NCBI GenBank assembly: GCA_944338165.1
Contig: CALVLN010000008.1
Span: 1-50,542 of the forward strand
DNA: 50,542 bases
Source: an uncultured Clostridia bacterium
Lineage (GTDB): Bacteria; Bacillota; Clostridia; Christensenellales; Borkfalkiaceae
Direction of reading: 5' to 3'
Within the stretch, counting starts at the first letter, position 1. Each line of letters starts with the position of its first letter. Positions 32,475 through 41,270 of this stretch are shown here, one piece after another. The notes beneath the pieces are model-generated. The model had not been told where the DNA came from, ran no database searches, and saw nothing but the letters and a program-made list of their open reading frames with translations. A program made the translations under genes and the position numbers.

Positions 32475-32502
32475 ATTATAGCATAAAAAAACCGTTTGTC
32501 AA
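32475..32502 (-). promoter_or_regulatory. Strong promoter of the gene-free minus-strand unit
   Basis: Minus-strand TTGACA (32497-32502), 16 bases, TATAAT (32475-32480), preceded by TGC. It lies about 30 bases after the gerAC stop codon. Confidence 0.75.
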
Positions 32503-32532
32503 CCCTTTTCGGAAAAAAAGTCAAAAAATTTT

Positions 32533-33717
32533 TTATCCTGCTCCGAATACGCGCACGCGAACGGAAAGGGAGAGTTCGCCGAGGAGGGGGCCGTGCAGCG
32601 CGGAAAATTCGTTCGGGTGCAGGCGGTGGAGGGTGCGTCCGAGCCCGAACATATCGCAGCCCGTCTCTTCACAGGTTTTAAAGAGCGAAGTCAAGTCGGC
32701 GGCGATCGCGTTTTCCGCCGCGGCGCACTGCGCCCTCGAAGGTGCGGAGCGGGAGATCTCGGGCAGGGCGTCCGGCGCGCTCTTTCCCGTCGTGCGGACG
32801 TGCAGGGTGACGGAGAACTCGGCGCGCAAGGGGCGGACGTCGAGCCGGATGCCGCCGTCGTTTTGCAGGATGCCGAGAGAAACGCGGCTCCCTTCCGCCT
32901 CCGCGGTGACGGTCCCCGCGTATACCTTCCCGCGGAGCAGCTGAAAGGCGAGCGTCTGCTGCGGGGTGAGCACGCCCTGCATGCGGCCGCGGAAAAAGAG
33001 CGCCGTACGCGCGGCGGTATATACCTTCGGCGGCTCTTTCTCTGCGCTCTGTCCGTCTTGCCCGCCCTGCCCGCTTTCTTTGCCTGCGCTGCCCGTCTGC
33101 TCGGCGTCGAGCGCGGAGAGATAGGGCATGTATCCGCTCTCGGTCACGCCGTAACAGCCGGCTGCAAATTCCCGCAGCGTCATTTTGCACACGCGGCCGG
33201 ATTTTTCCGCCGCGTCGGTGAACAGTTTTTCCACCGCCAGCGACGCCGCTTCGTCTACGGCGCTCTGGGTGGAAAGCACGGCGTGCGCCGTGCCTTCGCA
33301 TACGGCGACGAGGCTGCTGTCCGGCATGTATTCGCTGCGCAGGAAAAAGTCGAGGCAGGCCACGGCGTCCTTTTCTGCCGCCGCTTCGCCCAGGAGCAGC
33401 AAGTCGCAGAAGATGAATTTCGGGACCCATCCCGTCTGCGCGTAGATGCCCTCCACGCATTCGGGGAGGGTATCGCCGGCGGCGCAGACGTTGACGGCGT
33501 TGGTGCCGCCGCCGTCCGTCCCGCCCTTGGGTACGGCGATCTGCGCCGTAAGGTAAAATCCGTCCTCCGAGCGGTCGATGCCCGCCGAGAGGATGATCGC
33601 CGTCTTCTGGATGTCGACGAGGCCGAAATCGTTGGAGAAAAAGGAAAAGACGACTACGGCGAGCAGCAGGAGATACAGCCGCGCGGGCAGGCGGCGGAAA
33701 AATCGTTCAGCGCGCAC
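32533..33717 (-). CDS. gerAC: GerAC-type germinant receptor C subunit
   Basis: This 394-residue protein is the third subunit of a spore germinant receptor. It has an N-terminal hydrophobic segment (about 14-30), then VDIQKTAIILSAGIDRSEDGFYLTAQIAVP, the typical Ger(x)C opening. The rest is a large hydrophilic domain with a low-complexity Gly/Gln/Ser linker (GSAGKESGQGGQDGQSAEKE, about 217-236). Known GerAC proteins are lipoproteins; here no cysteine follows the hydrophobic segment, so it appears held by the uncleaved helix. GTG start; it overlaps gerAB by 11 bases. It is last in the operon. Confidence 0.85.
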   Translation of the reverse strand: MRAERFFRRLPARLYLLLLAVVVFSFFSNDFGLVDIQKTAIILSAGIDRSEDGFYLTAQIAVPKGGTDGGGTNAVNVCAAGDTLPECVEGIYAQTGWVPKFIFCDLLLLGEAAAEKDAVACLDFFLRSEYMPDSSLVAVCEGTAHAVLSTQSAVDEAASLAVEKLFTDAAEKSGRVCKMTLREFAAGCYGVTESGYMPYLSALDAEQTGSAGKESGQGGQDGQSAEKEPPKVYTAARTALFFRGRMQGVLTPQQTLAFQLLRGKVYAGTVTAEAEGSRVSLGILQNDGGIRLDVRPLRAEFSVTLHVRTTGKSAPDALPEISRSAPSRAQCAAAENAIAADLTSLFKTCEETGCDMFGLGRTLHRLHPNEFSALHGPLLGELSLSVRVRVFGAG

Positions 33718-34777
33718 GGCGGGGCCTCCTCAGCAGCAGGGTAAGGGCGGGCAGCAGCACGCCGAAGAGCGGAAAGATCCAGAAGAGTTTGTGCATCAGC
33801 CATTCCTGAAGCGCCGCGTAGCGGAACCGCGTGAGGAGCAGCAGGGCGAGGGCGGCGGCGTTGACGGCGCAGGCGGCGGCAGGGCGGGGAAGCTTTCCGT
33901 TCGTCCCGCCGTGCAGGCAGGCGCAGCACGCTTGCAGGGGGAGCGCCGCATAGAACGCCATGACCAGAGTGAGCAGGCAGAGGAACAGGTAATCGATGCG
34001 GCCCAGCACGGTGATGGCGGAGAAGTATTTGGAGACCTTGGCAAAGGCAAAGGTCTGCCGCAGGGCGAGGTCGGAAAAGATCCCGTAAAAGACGGCGAGG
34101 AAAAAGAGCACCGCCGCGCTGCCGAGGAGGGAGAAGGCGGCCGTCTTCCACGCCATGCCGCTCCGGTAGCGGAACCGCCCCGCAAAGAGGAGCAAAAGGG
34201 CGGGGTCAAAAAACCAAAGGGCGCTCTCGCACGCCGCCAGGAGGAATCCGTTCCCGCCCGCCGCGCCTGCGGGCAGCAGCGCGGAAAAGTCGGCGCTCGG
34301 CACCGCCAGCACCATGAGTCCGAGAAAGCCGAGCGCGGAAAGGGGGGCAAGCAGGTCGAATATTCTGCCGTTTTCCGCAAACGGCCTGGCACAGAAATAG
34401 GCGGAAAAGAGGAAAAAGGGCAAAAAGGAGAGGATGGAGGGGAGGGTATCGTAATAGACGCTCTGTACGAGCAGCATCTGTTCGGTGAGCGGAAAGACGG
34501 CGGCAAACAGAAAGAACGCCGCAAACAGAAAGAGGATCGCCGCGGCGCCGATGCGCCCGAAAGCGGCGGAGAGCAGCTCGGGCAGCGGCTTTTCCGCGCG
34601 CGCCGCAAGCATGACGCAGAAGACGGCGCCCGCGCTCAAAAGCATGTGCAGGAGCGCGGGAAAGAGCAGGTCGTTTTTGGCGCCGCTGACAAGCTGCGCC
34701 GGCATGAGGATGAGTTTGCCCACGGGCGCGATGCAGAGAAAGTAAAAATACAGTTGTCTTGCGGAAAGTTCCTTCAC
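33707..34777 (-). CDS. gerAB: GerAB-type germinant receptor B subunit (permease-like)
   Basis: This 356-residue inner-spore-membrane protein has about ten hydrophobic helices and belongs to the APC-like spore germination family. In related receptors the B subunit binds the germinant. The N-terminus reads KELSARQLYFYFLCIAPVGKLILMPAQLV after the initiator. I chose the GTG at 34777 because GGAGG lies eight bases upstream and because it overlaps the gerAA stop as GTGA, giving coupling. Upstream in-frame starts would add an Arg-rich, non-hydrophobic stretch inside gerAA. The germinant cannot be predicted. Confidence 0.88.
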   Translation of the reverse strand: MKELSARQLYFYFLCIAPVGKLILMPAQLVSGAKNDLLFPALLHMLLSAGAVFCVMLAARAEKPLPELLSAAFGRIGAAAILFLFAAFFLFAAVFPLTEQMLLVQSVYYDTLPSILSFLPFFLFSAYFCARPFAENGRIFDLLAPLSALGFLGLMVLAVPSADFSALLPAGAAGGNGFLLAACESALWFFDPALLLLFAGRFRYRSGMAWKTAAFSLLGSAAVLFFLAVFYGIFSDLALRQTFAFAKVSKYFSAITVLGRIDYLFLCLLTLVMAFYAALPLQACCACLHGGTNGKLPRPAAACAVNAAALALLLLTRFRYAALQEWLMHKLFWIFPLFGVLLPALTLLLRRPRRAR

Positions 34778-36210
34778 GGCGCCATCCTCCGTTTGTTTTT
34801 GCTGTTCAGGGCGCGCGGGCGCATGCCGAGCGCGGAAAGTTCGTATTTGACCAGGGAATCTTTGAGGTCGCGCGCAATGAGCGGGGAAAAAGGCGCGAGC
34901 ACGGACGTGCCGAACGATTCGCACCTGCAGAGGAAGCAGAGCAGGAACGCGGTAAAGAGGATGATGCCGTAAGGTCCCGTGCTCCCTGCTACCAGCAGCA
35001 TCAGCAGCCGGACGACGGACGTCGCCTCGATGAGGTTGGGCACGGCGTACAGCCCGATGCCGCTGAACGCGATGATGATGATGGCGGGCGTGGAGACAAA
35101 CCCCGCGCGCACCGCCGTCTCGCCGAGGACGAGCGCGCCGACCACGGAGAGCGCCATGCCCACGTATTTGGGCATGCGGATGCTCGCTTCGTTGAGCACT
35201 TCCAGCACGAGCAGCACCAGCAGCATTTCCAGCGAAGGGGACAGCGGGATGCCCTGGATGCTGCCCATGATGGTGAGCAGCAGCTTGACGGGGAAAAGCT
35301 GCAGTTTATAAAGCTGCGCGGCGATGTAAAATGCAGGCAGATAAATGGCGGTGAGCAGCGCAAACAGGCGCAGGAGCCGCGTGAATGTGGCGCGCGCCGC
35401 GGGCACGAAGTAGTCCTCCGCCGACTGGAAATCTTCGGCGAGCAGATAGGGGACGGTGAGCGCGATGGGGGACCCGTCCGCGAGGATCCCCACCCGCCCT
35501 TCGGCGATCTTGGCGCAGAAGATATCGGGCTTTTCCGTCGTGCCGACCCGCTTGACGAGCGAATGCGGCTTCGGCGAGAGGAAGTGTATGAGGTAAGAGG
35601 AATCGGGCAGCACGTCGATGTCGATGCGCCGTAAGATGCGTTTTACCTGTTTGACCACAGCCATGTCCGAGATCCCGTCAAGATAGCACACGGTCACGGC
35701 GGTTTTGGAGCGCCGCCCGATCTGCACGGTATGAAGGCGCAGCTCGCACGTTTTCAGCCGCTTCCGCACGAGCGCGCAATTGATCTTGACGTCCTCGACG
35801 AAGCCTTCCCGCGGGCCTTTGACGGTGACGTCGGTGGGCGGTTCGGCGACGGCGCGCGCAAACACCTTTTTCGTGCCGCACGCAAGGCCGGCGTCCGCGC
35901 CTTCCCAAAGCAAAACGGGATTTCCCGCAAGGATCTCCGCCGCAAGGTCGGAAACGCGGGAAAGCTGCTTGATCTCGGGCGAGGTGAGGCATTCCGCCAC
36001 TTCTTTTGCGGACATGCCTCCCCCGTAGTCGCCGAGCGGGCGTATGACCTGTTCGCCCAAAAGCTCCTTATCGGTGACGGGATCTGCAAAAACAAGCAAA
36101 AATTCCCGCCCGTCCTGCCCGCGGAAGGGGAAGGTGAGCACGTCCTCCGCAGGGAGCAGACGTTTGAGCTCCGCCTCGTCGCGGCGGAGCGTTCCCGTGA
36201 TCTTGTTCAT
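34774..36210 (-). CDS. gerAA: GerAA/SpoVAF-family germinant receptor A subunit
   Basis: This 478-residue subunit has an N-terminal soluble domain (about 1-270) with CYLDGISDMAVVKQVKRIL and FLSPKPHSLVKRVGTTEKPDIFCAKIAEGRVGILADGSPIAL in family-typical order. Five or so hydrophobic helices follow, then a basic tail. Family structures suggest that it forms the ion-conducting part of the germination receptor. Length is close to the family norm. It leads the operon gerAA-gerAB-gerAC. No SD precedes the ATG at 36210. A sigma-G-like promoter lies just upstream and would put transcription start at the ATG. Confidence 0.9.
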   Translation of the reverse strand: MNKITGTLRRDEAELKRLLPAEDVLTFPFRGQDGREFLLVFADPVTDKELLGEQVIRPLGDYGGGMSAKEVAECLTSPEIKQLSRVSDLAAEILAGNPVLLWEGADAGLACGTKKVFARAVAEPPTDVTVKGPREGFVEDVKINCALVRKRLKTCELRLHTVQIGRRSKTAVTVCYLDGISDMAVVKQVKRILRRIDIDVLPDSSYLIHFLSPKPHSLVKRVGTTEKPDIFCAKIAEGRVGILADGSPIALTVPYLLAEDFQSAEDYFVPAARATFTRLLRLFALLTAIYLPAFYIAAQLYKLQLFPVKLLLTIMGSIQGIPLSPSLEMLLVLLVLEVLNEASIRMPKYVGMALSVVGALVLGETAVRAGFVSTPAIIIIAFSGIGLYAVPNLIEATSVVRLLMLLVAGSTGPYGIILFTAFLLCFLCRCESFGTSVLAPFSPLIARDLKDSLVKYELSALGMRPRALNSKNKRRMAP

Positions 36211-36215
36211 ATCAA

Positions 36216-36244
36216 GAGTATGGGACGGACATGCGAAAATATGC
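36216..36244 (-). promoter_or_regulatory. Possible forespore sigma-G promoter of the gerA operon
   Basis: Minus-strand GCATA (36240-36244), 17 bases, CATACTC (36216-36222). This compares with the sigma-G pattern GMATR-N17/18-CATNMTA, with one mismatch at the last base. Bacillus gerA operons are sigma-G controlled. Confidence 0.45.
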
Positions 36245-36267
36245 GGACATGCCCGTGCCGTATGCAG

Positions 36268-36294
36268 AAAAACCCCTCCGCCGAAGCGGAGGGG
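36268..36294 (-). terminator. Terminator of the small membrane-protein gene
   Basis: Minus-strand CCCCTCCGC, loop TTCG, GCGGAGGGG, then TTTTT. Confidence 0.85.
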
Positions 36295-36303
36295 AAGACG
36301 GGC

Positions 36304-36846
36304 TCATTCTTTTTTCGGGGGCAGGAGTGCTTTTAGTACGCCTGCGATCGCCTGCGCCGCGGCGGCGACCTCTTCTTCGGACAGCCCGTCCGCGCGGTCT
36401 TTGAGCGTCTCCGTAAGAAAGGGGAGGCGCGCTTCTTCCGCATCGGGCAGGTTGCCGAGGATGTACGCCGCCGTCTCTTCCCGCACCTCTTCTTTGACGA
36501 TACCTTTGAGGAGGGGCAGCACGGGATTTTTACTGTTTCCCTTTTTGCACAGCAGCTGCTCGTACGCGAGGTAGTAGAGCGTTGCTGCGCAGCCGCAGGC
36601 GAATCCGCCTTCCAGCGTCTGCGCATAGTCGTCCGTGAGGGGCAGGATGCTCCCGGTGGCGAGCAGGCGGAAGATCGCATAAAAGACGAATCCGACCGCA
36701 AAGGGCAAAAAGGTGCGGATCTTTTCCGGGCAGTTTTTCAGCGCCGTCTTTTTGAGAAGGGAGCACGCGACGGTGACTCCCAGTGCGATGAGAAGCACGC
36801 TCGGCCGGAAAAAGCGGAACGCGCTCAGGTACTGCATCATAGTCAT
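36304..36846 (-). CDS. Unrecognised small membrane protein
   Basis: This 180-residue protein starts MTMMQYLSAFRFFRPSVLLI and has two to three hydrophobic segments in its first half (about 10-27, 45-63 and 80-97). A charged helical C-terminal half follows, with VKEEVREETAAYILGNLPDAEEARLPF. I do not recognise a family. AGAGGTGA precedes the ATG at 36846; a second ATG at 36840 is equally possible. A TATACT at 36877-36882 may be its -10, without a good -35. It lies between the orotate phosphoribosyltransferase-like gene and the gerA operon and is closed by its own terminator. Confidence 0.6.
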   Translation of the reverse strand: MTMMQYLSAFRFFRPSVLLIALGVTVACSLLKKTALKNCPEKIRTFLPFAVGFVFYAIFRLLATGSILPLTDDYAQTLEGGFACGCAATLYYLAYEQLLCKKGNSKNPVLPLLKGIVKEEVREETAAYILGNLPDAEEARLPFLTETLKDRADGLSEEEVAAAAQAIAGVLKALLPPKKE

Positions 36847-36936
36847 ATTCACCTCTGCATTCCCCGTCGCACGTATAGTATAACCGACCGACCCCCGTTT
36901 GTGGGCGCCGGCTGCCGAAAAAAGCAAAAAAAGCAC

Positions 36937-36961
36937 AAAAAAACGGGCGCTCATGCGCCCG
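36937..36961 (-). terminator. Terminator of the orotate phosphoribosyltransferase-like gene
   Basis: Minus-strand CGGGCGC, loop ATGA, GCGCCCG, then seven T. Confidence 0.85.
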
Positions 36962-36991
36962 CGCCGTTCCGGATGCAGTTTCCGGATGTAG

Positions 36992-37624
36992 TTATAAGAT
37001 CTTGCTGTACCCGTAGGAGTTGACCAGCGCATCCACCTTGATGCCCGCTTTGCACATGGGGCAGGCGGAAGGCAGATAGGAGGCATAGTCGGGCAGATCT
37101 TCCACGCCGAACAGGCGGGATACGGGCACGTCGGCGTCCGTATGGAAGCGCGCGCCGAAGATGGTCGCCGCCGCCACGGGTTCGCCGCCGTAATAGCGGA
37201 TGCCTTCGATCGCCGCCGCCACGGTCATGCCCGTCGAGGCGGATGCGGTGAGCACGAGCACGCGTTTTCCCTTGATATAAGGCAGGAAATTATCGCGCAG
37301 CAGCATTTTTCCGTCGGTGATCTCGGGGGAAAGAACGGCGATGTCCTGGTGCTGGTTGATGCCCGTGTGGGAGAGATCGCGCGCCAAAAAAGCGCCGATC
37401 ATCTTCATGCGTTCGAAGCTCATGATGGTATCGACGGGCGTAAAGGAAAAATCGTCGGCGAACAGCCGCGTCGCCGCGCGCGCCATTTTCAGTTCGGATT
37501 TGACCTGCGTCATGTCGATGCAGTAGTTGACGTGGGAATGTTTGGTGGCGAAGTGCCCGGGAATGACGCGGATGCGGACGTCGCCGTTGCGCTTTGCGCG
37601 CAGATAGAACGCTCTCTTTTCCAT
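36992..37624 (-). CDS. Orotate phosphoribosyltransferase-like protein with altered PRPP motif
   Basis: This 210-residue cytoplasmic protein has the type I phosphoribosyltransferase layout. However, the PRPP-binding strand reads RVLVLTASASTGMTVAAAIE (121-140), where PyrE has two acidic residues (VDDVxTTG). A C-terminal CPMCKAGIKVDALVNSYGYSK (C188, C191) may bind zinc. Clostridial genomes carry this form and call it orotate phosphoribosyltransferase. Without the acidic pair its activity is uncertain, and it could be regulatory. It has a good promoter (37645-37673) and SD GGGGGG, and is divergent from hrcA. Confidence 0.7.
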   Translation of the reverse strand: MEKRAFYLRAKRNGDVRIRVIPGHFATKHSHVNYCIDMTQVKSELKMARAATRLFADDFSFTPVDTIMSFERMKMIGAFLARDLSHTGINQHQDIAVLSPEITDGKMLLRDNFLPYIKGKRVLVLTASASTGMTVAAAIEGIRYYGGEPVAAATIFGARFHTDADVPVSRLFGVEDLPDYASYLPSACPMCKAGIKVDALVNSYGYSKIL

Positions 37625-37644
37625 GATTGCCCCCCTTTTCTTTT

Positions 37645-37673
37645 ATTGTAATATACGCGGGGAGATTTGTAAA
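37645..37673 (-). promoter_or_regulatory. Promoter of the orotate phosphoribosyltransferase-like gene
   Basis: Minus-strand TTTACA, 17 bases, TACAAT. Confidence 0.7.
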
Positions 37674-37733
37674 GACCGCCGCAAAAAAAATTTGCAAAAA
37701 AAAGAAAAAATCTGCGCGGACCGTTTAATCGCG

Positions 37734-37762
37734 TTGACTTTGCATTATATTAGTAGTAGAAT
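37734..37762 (+). promoter_or_regulatory. Heat-shock operon promoter
   Basis: TTGACT (37734-37739), 17 bases, TAGAAT (37757-37762), directly ahead of the CIRCE element. Confidence 0.8.
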
Positions 37763-37765
37763 AAA

Positions 37766-37792
37766 TTGGCACTTGAAGGGGGAGAGTGCCAA
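37766..37792 (+). promoter_or_regulatory. CIRCE operator for HrcA
   Basis: TTGGCACTT, nine bases, GAGTGCCAA. It differs from the consensus TTAGCACTC-N9-GAGTGCTAA by G/C swaps that keep the symmetry, apart from one arm base. It covers the predicted transcription start near 37769, so HrcA binding would block initiation. Confidence 0.9.
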
Positions 37793-37803
37793 ACGAGGCG
37801 GCT

Positions 37804-38808
37804 ATGAACGGACAGATCTCCGAACGCAAAAAGAAGATTTTACAGAGCGTCGTGGACGAATACATCGGCACGGCGGCCCCCGTCTCGTCCAAAACGGTGG
37901 TGGAAAACCACCTCCCCGGCATTTCTTCGGCGACCGTGCGCAGCGAGCTTGCGGCGCTGGAAGAGATGGGATATCTCATTCAGTTCCACACGTCCGGCGG
38001 GCGCATCCCCGCCCCCAAGGCTTATAAGGTCTATCTGGAAGAGCTCTTGGAGCGGGGCGTCATCTCGCCGGAGCAAACGGAAAAGATCCGCGAAAGCTTT
38101 GCCCGCCGCGCCTCCTCTGCGGAGAGCGTCGTCAAGCAGGTGGCGGACGTCATTTCCGAATTCACCGACTATACGTCCGTGGCGGTGCGCGATCTGACGG
38201 AGGAGACCATCGAGAACATCGGGCTGTTTCCCTGCGGAGATAAGGCGCTCCTGCTGCTGCGGACGGATCTGCGTATCCTAAAAGATTCCTTCATCTCTCT
38301 GCCGGAGGGCTTGGAGGGGGAGGAGGTCGTGCGGCTCTCGGCGACGCTCCAGTCTATTTTCGGCGGGCGGCAGATGCGCCGCGTGCGCGAGGCGGAAGCG
38401 GAGGCCATGCAGGCGTTCGCCGCGTACCGCGAGCTGTGCAGGGCGGTGCTGGACGCGCTGTTTTCTTATACGGAACGGCGGGACGTGGCGCTTTCGGGCG
38501 CGGGGAAAAGCCTCGCCCGCGGCGAATACGACGCGGAGCAGGTCAAGGGATTTCTTTCGCTCGTGGAGGATAAGGAGAAGCTGCGCAGCCTTCTCGACGG
38601 CGGATCGAAGAACATTCAGATCCGCGTGGAGATCGGCGGCGAGGCGGGCGTCCCGGACGATTGCTCGCTTGTCACGGCGACGTATTCGGCGGACGGCAGG
38701 CAGCTCGGTTCGTACGGCGTGGTAGGGCCCGTCCGCATGGATTACGCCAAGGTGGTCTCCGTGCTGGAAAGCGTGGGCGAGATCCTCGGCACCATGCTGA
38801 AAAAATAA
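37804..38808 (+). CDS. hrcA: Heat-inducible transcription repressor HrcA
   Basis: This 334-residue repressor of class I heat-shock genes has an N-terminal winged helix (ISERKKKILQSVVDEYIGTA then SSATVRSELAALEEMGYLIQ, about 5-55) followed by HTSGGRIPAPKAYKVYL, the HrcA signature. The rest is the GAF-like and dimerisation region. The ATG at 37804 follows GAGGCGG; the GTG at 37786 lies inside the CIRCE element. It autoregulates through that operator and leads hrcA-grpE-dnaK-dnaJ. Confidence 0.95.
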   Translation: MNGQISERKKKILQSVVDEYIGTAAPVSSKTVVENHLPGISSATVRSELAALEEMGYLIQFHTSGGRIPAPKAYKVYLEELLERGVISPEQTEKIRESFARRASSAESVVKQVADVISEFTDYTSVAVRDLTEETIENIGLFPCGDKALLLLRTDLRILKDSFISLPEGLEGEEVVRLSATLQSIFGGRQMRRVREAEAEAMQAFAAYRELCRAVLDALFSYTERRDVALSGAGKSLARGEYDAEQVKGFLSLVEDKEKLRSLLDGGSKNIQIRVEIGGEAGVPDDCSLVTATYSADGRQLGSYGVVGPVRMDYAKVVSVLESVGEILGTMLKK

Positions 38809-38841
38809 GTTGTTAAAATTTTAAAAACGGTGGTATATTAC

Positions 38842-39393
38842 ATGGCGGAACAGGAAGAAAAGAAAGAGACCGCGGCGGAAGGGGAAGTCCCCGCACCCGC
38901 TGCGGAGGAAACGGCGCCTCCGGAACAGGAAGGCGCACCCATGCCAGACCTTACGGCGCAGCTTGAGGCTGCCAAGGCGGAGCTGCAGGACGTGACGCGC
39001 AAATGGTACGCGGTCACGGCGGAGTATGAGAATTACCGCAAGCGCACGGCCGCGACCCGTTCGCAGGCATATGCGGAGGGGCGCGCCGACGTCGTGAAAA
39101 AGCTGTTCCCGATCGCGGACAATCTCGACCGCGCGCTGGAAAGCTGCAGCGACGAAGCGACGAAGCAGGGCATCGCGATGGTGCTCAAGAGCTTTGAAAA
39201 ACTGCTGAGCGAAGAGAAGATCCAACCCATCTGCCCGCTCGGCGAGGCCTTCGATGCGGAAAAATGCGAGGCGATCCTCGCCGTCGATCCCGAAGAGGGG
39301 GAGGAGAGCGGCATCGTCAAGCAGGTCTACGTCAAAGGATATGAACAGAACGGCAAGATCCTGCGTTTTGCGCAGGTCGTCGTCACCAGATAA
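38842..39393 (+). CDS. grpE: Nucleotide exchange factor GrpE
   Basis: The 183-residue co-chaperone releases ADP from DnaK. An acidic, Pro/Glu-rich N-terminus precedes the long coiled coil (about 40-90, ending [19 protein letters not shown]). The C-terminal beta wing follows, with [37 protein letters not shown]. Its SD is poor (ACGGTGG with an AT-rich spacer), which may set its low level relative to dnaK. The gap to dnaK is 38 bases. Confidence 0.94.
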   Translation: MAEQEEKKETAAEGEVPAPAAEETAPPEQEGAPMPDLTAQLEAAKAELQDVTRKWYAVTAEYENYRKRTAATRSQAYAEGRADVVKKLFPIADNLDRALESCSDEATKQGIAMVLKSFEKLLSEEKIQPICPLGEAFDAEKCEAILAVDPEEGEESGIVKQVYVKGYEQNGKILRFAQVVVTR

Positions 39394-39431
39394 GCAAACA
39401 TTTCGGATCAGGAGATAAGGAGAGAACTATT

Positions 39432-41228
39432 ATGGCAAAAGTAATCGGCATTGATTTAGGTACAACCAATTCGTGCGTCGCGGTCATGGAGGGGGGCGAA
39501 CCCGTCGTCATCACCAATGCGGAGGGCGCCCGCACCACCCCGTCCGTCGTCGCGTTCCAGAAGGACGGCTCGCGCGTCGTGGGGCAGGTGGCAAAGCGTC
39601 AGGCGGTCGCCAATCCCGACAAGACGGTCAGCTCCATCAAGCGTCACATGGGGTCCGACTATAAGGTAAAGATCGACGAGAAGGCATATTCCCCGCAGGA
39701 GATCTCGGCGATGATCCTGTCCAAACTCAAGGCGGATGCGGAGGCATATCTCGGCACCAAGGTCACGGACGCGGTCATCACCTGCCCTGCCTATTTCACC
39801 GACTCGCAGCGCCAGGCGACCAAGGACGCGGGCAAGATCGCGGGGCTCAACGTCCTGCGTATCATCAACGAGCCCACGGCGGCGGCGCTTGCCTACGGGC
39901 TGGATAAGGACAAGGAAAACAGCAAGGTCATGATCTACGACCTCGGCGGCGGCACGTTCGACGTCTCCATCCTGGAGATCTCGGACGGCGTGTTTGAAGT
40001 GCTTGCGACCAACGGCAACAACATGCTCGGCGGCGACGACTTCGACAAGCGCGTCATGGACTACATGGTGGATGAATTCAAGAAGAGCCACGGCGTCGAT
40101 CTGTCTAAGGACAAGATGGCGATGCAGCGGCTCAAAGAGGCGGCGGAAAAGGCGAAGATCGAGCTTTCCGGCATGAATTCGACTTCCGTCTCCCTGCCCT
40201 TCATTTCCATGACGGATGCGGGGCCCGCACACCTCGAGATGGAGATCACGCGTCAGAAGTTCGACGCGCTGACCGCAGACCTCGTGGAAAAGACGGCGGA
40301 GCCCATGCGCCTTGCCATGCAGGACGCCGGGCTTTCCTACAACGATCTCGACAAGGTCATCCTCGTCGGCGGTTCCACGCGTATCCCCGCAGTCGTCGCC
40401 AAGGTCAAACAGATCACCGGGAAAGAGCCCTTCAAGGGCATCAACCCCGATGAGTGCGTGGCGATGGGCGCCGCCATCCAGGGCGGCGTGCTGACGGGCG
40501 AAGTCAAGGACGTGCTGCTCCTCGACGTCATGCCGCTTTCCCTCGGCATCGAGACGCTGGGCGGCGTGTTCACCCGCCTCATCGACAGAAACACCACCAT
40601 CCCCGTCAAGAAGAGCCAGGTGTTCTCCACGGCGGCGGATAACCAGACGAGCGTGGAGATCCACATCCTTCAGGGCGAGCGTGAATTTGCACGCGACAAC
40701 AAGACGATGGGCAGGTTCATGCTGACGGGCATCGCGCCCGCACCCCGCGGCGTGCCGCAGATCGAGGTCACCTTCGACGTCGACGCCAACGGCATCGTGC
40801 ACGTCGAGGCGAAGGATCTGGGTACGGGCAAGAGCACGGATATCACCATCACGTCGTCCACCAACCTCTCCGAGGACGAGATCAACAAGGCGGTCAAGGA
40901 AGCCGAACAGTACGCGGAAGAGGATAAGCAGAGAAAGCAGAAGGTGGAAAACAAGAACAAGCTCGACGGGCTCATCTTCTCCGTGGAACAGACCATGAAG
41001 GAGGGCGACGGCAAGCTGTCCGAAGAGGATAAGGCGACGCTGCAGGCGGCGGTCGACGCCGCGAAAAAGGAGCTCGAATCGGAGGATGACGCGCGCATCA
41101 CGGCGGCATACGATACGCTGACGAACGCCATCCAGCCCGTCTTTGCCAAGCTGTACAGCCAGCAGCAGGGCGGCGCGGGTGCGCAGGGTGCGCCTTCTGA
41201 AGACGGCGACACGGAGTTCCATCAGTAA
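39432..41228 (+). CDS. dnaK: Chaperone DnaK (Hsp70)
   Basis: This 598-residue ATP-dependent chaperone opens with [19 protein letters not shown]. The ATPase motifs [15 protein letters not shown] and [13 protein letters not shown] are intact. The interdomain linker [19 protein letters not shown] leads into the peptide-binding domain and a helical lid with an acidic end. The length is typical for Firmicutes DnaK, which lack one subdomain segment of the E. coli protein. It has a strong SD (AAGGAGAGA). Expression comes from the CIRCE promoter. Confidence 0.97.
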   Translation: MAKVIGIDLGTTNSCVAVMEGGEPVVITNAEGARTTPSVVAFQKDGSRVVGQVAKRQAVANPDKTVSSIKRHMGSDYKVKIDEKAYSPQEISAMILSKLKADAEAYLGTKVTDAVITCPAYFTDSQRQATKDAGKIAGLNVLRIINEPTAAALAYGLDKDKENSKVMIYDLGGGTFDVSILEISDGVFEVLATNGNNMLGGDDFDKRVMDYMVDEFKKSHGVDLSKDKMAMQRLKEAAEKAKIELSGMNSTSVSLPFISMTDAGPAHLEMEITRQKFDALTADLVEKTAEPMRLAMQDAGLSYNDLDKVILVGGSTRIPAVVAKVKQITGKEPFKGINPDECVAMGAAIQGGVLTGEVKDVLLLDVMPLSLGIETLGGVFTRLIDRNTTIPVKKSQVFSTAADNQTSVEIHILQGEREFARDNKTMGRFMLTGIAPAPRGVPQIEVTFDVDANGIVHVEAKDLGTGKSTDITITSSTNLSEDEINKAVKEAEQYAEEDKQRKQKVENKNKLDGLIFSVEQTMKEGDGKLSEEDKATLQAAVDAAKKELESEDDARITAAYDTLTNAIQPVFAKLYSQQQGGAGAQGAPSEDGDTEFHQ

Positions 41229-41270
41229 TCGGCGCGGCGCGGGCATGCCCCCTGCGCTTGCGGGTACGGT

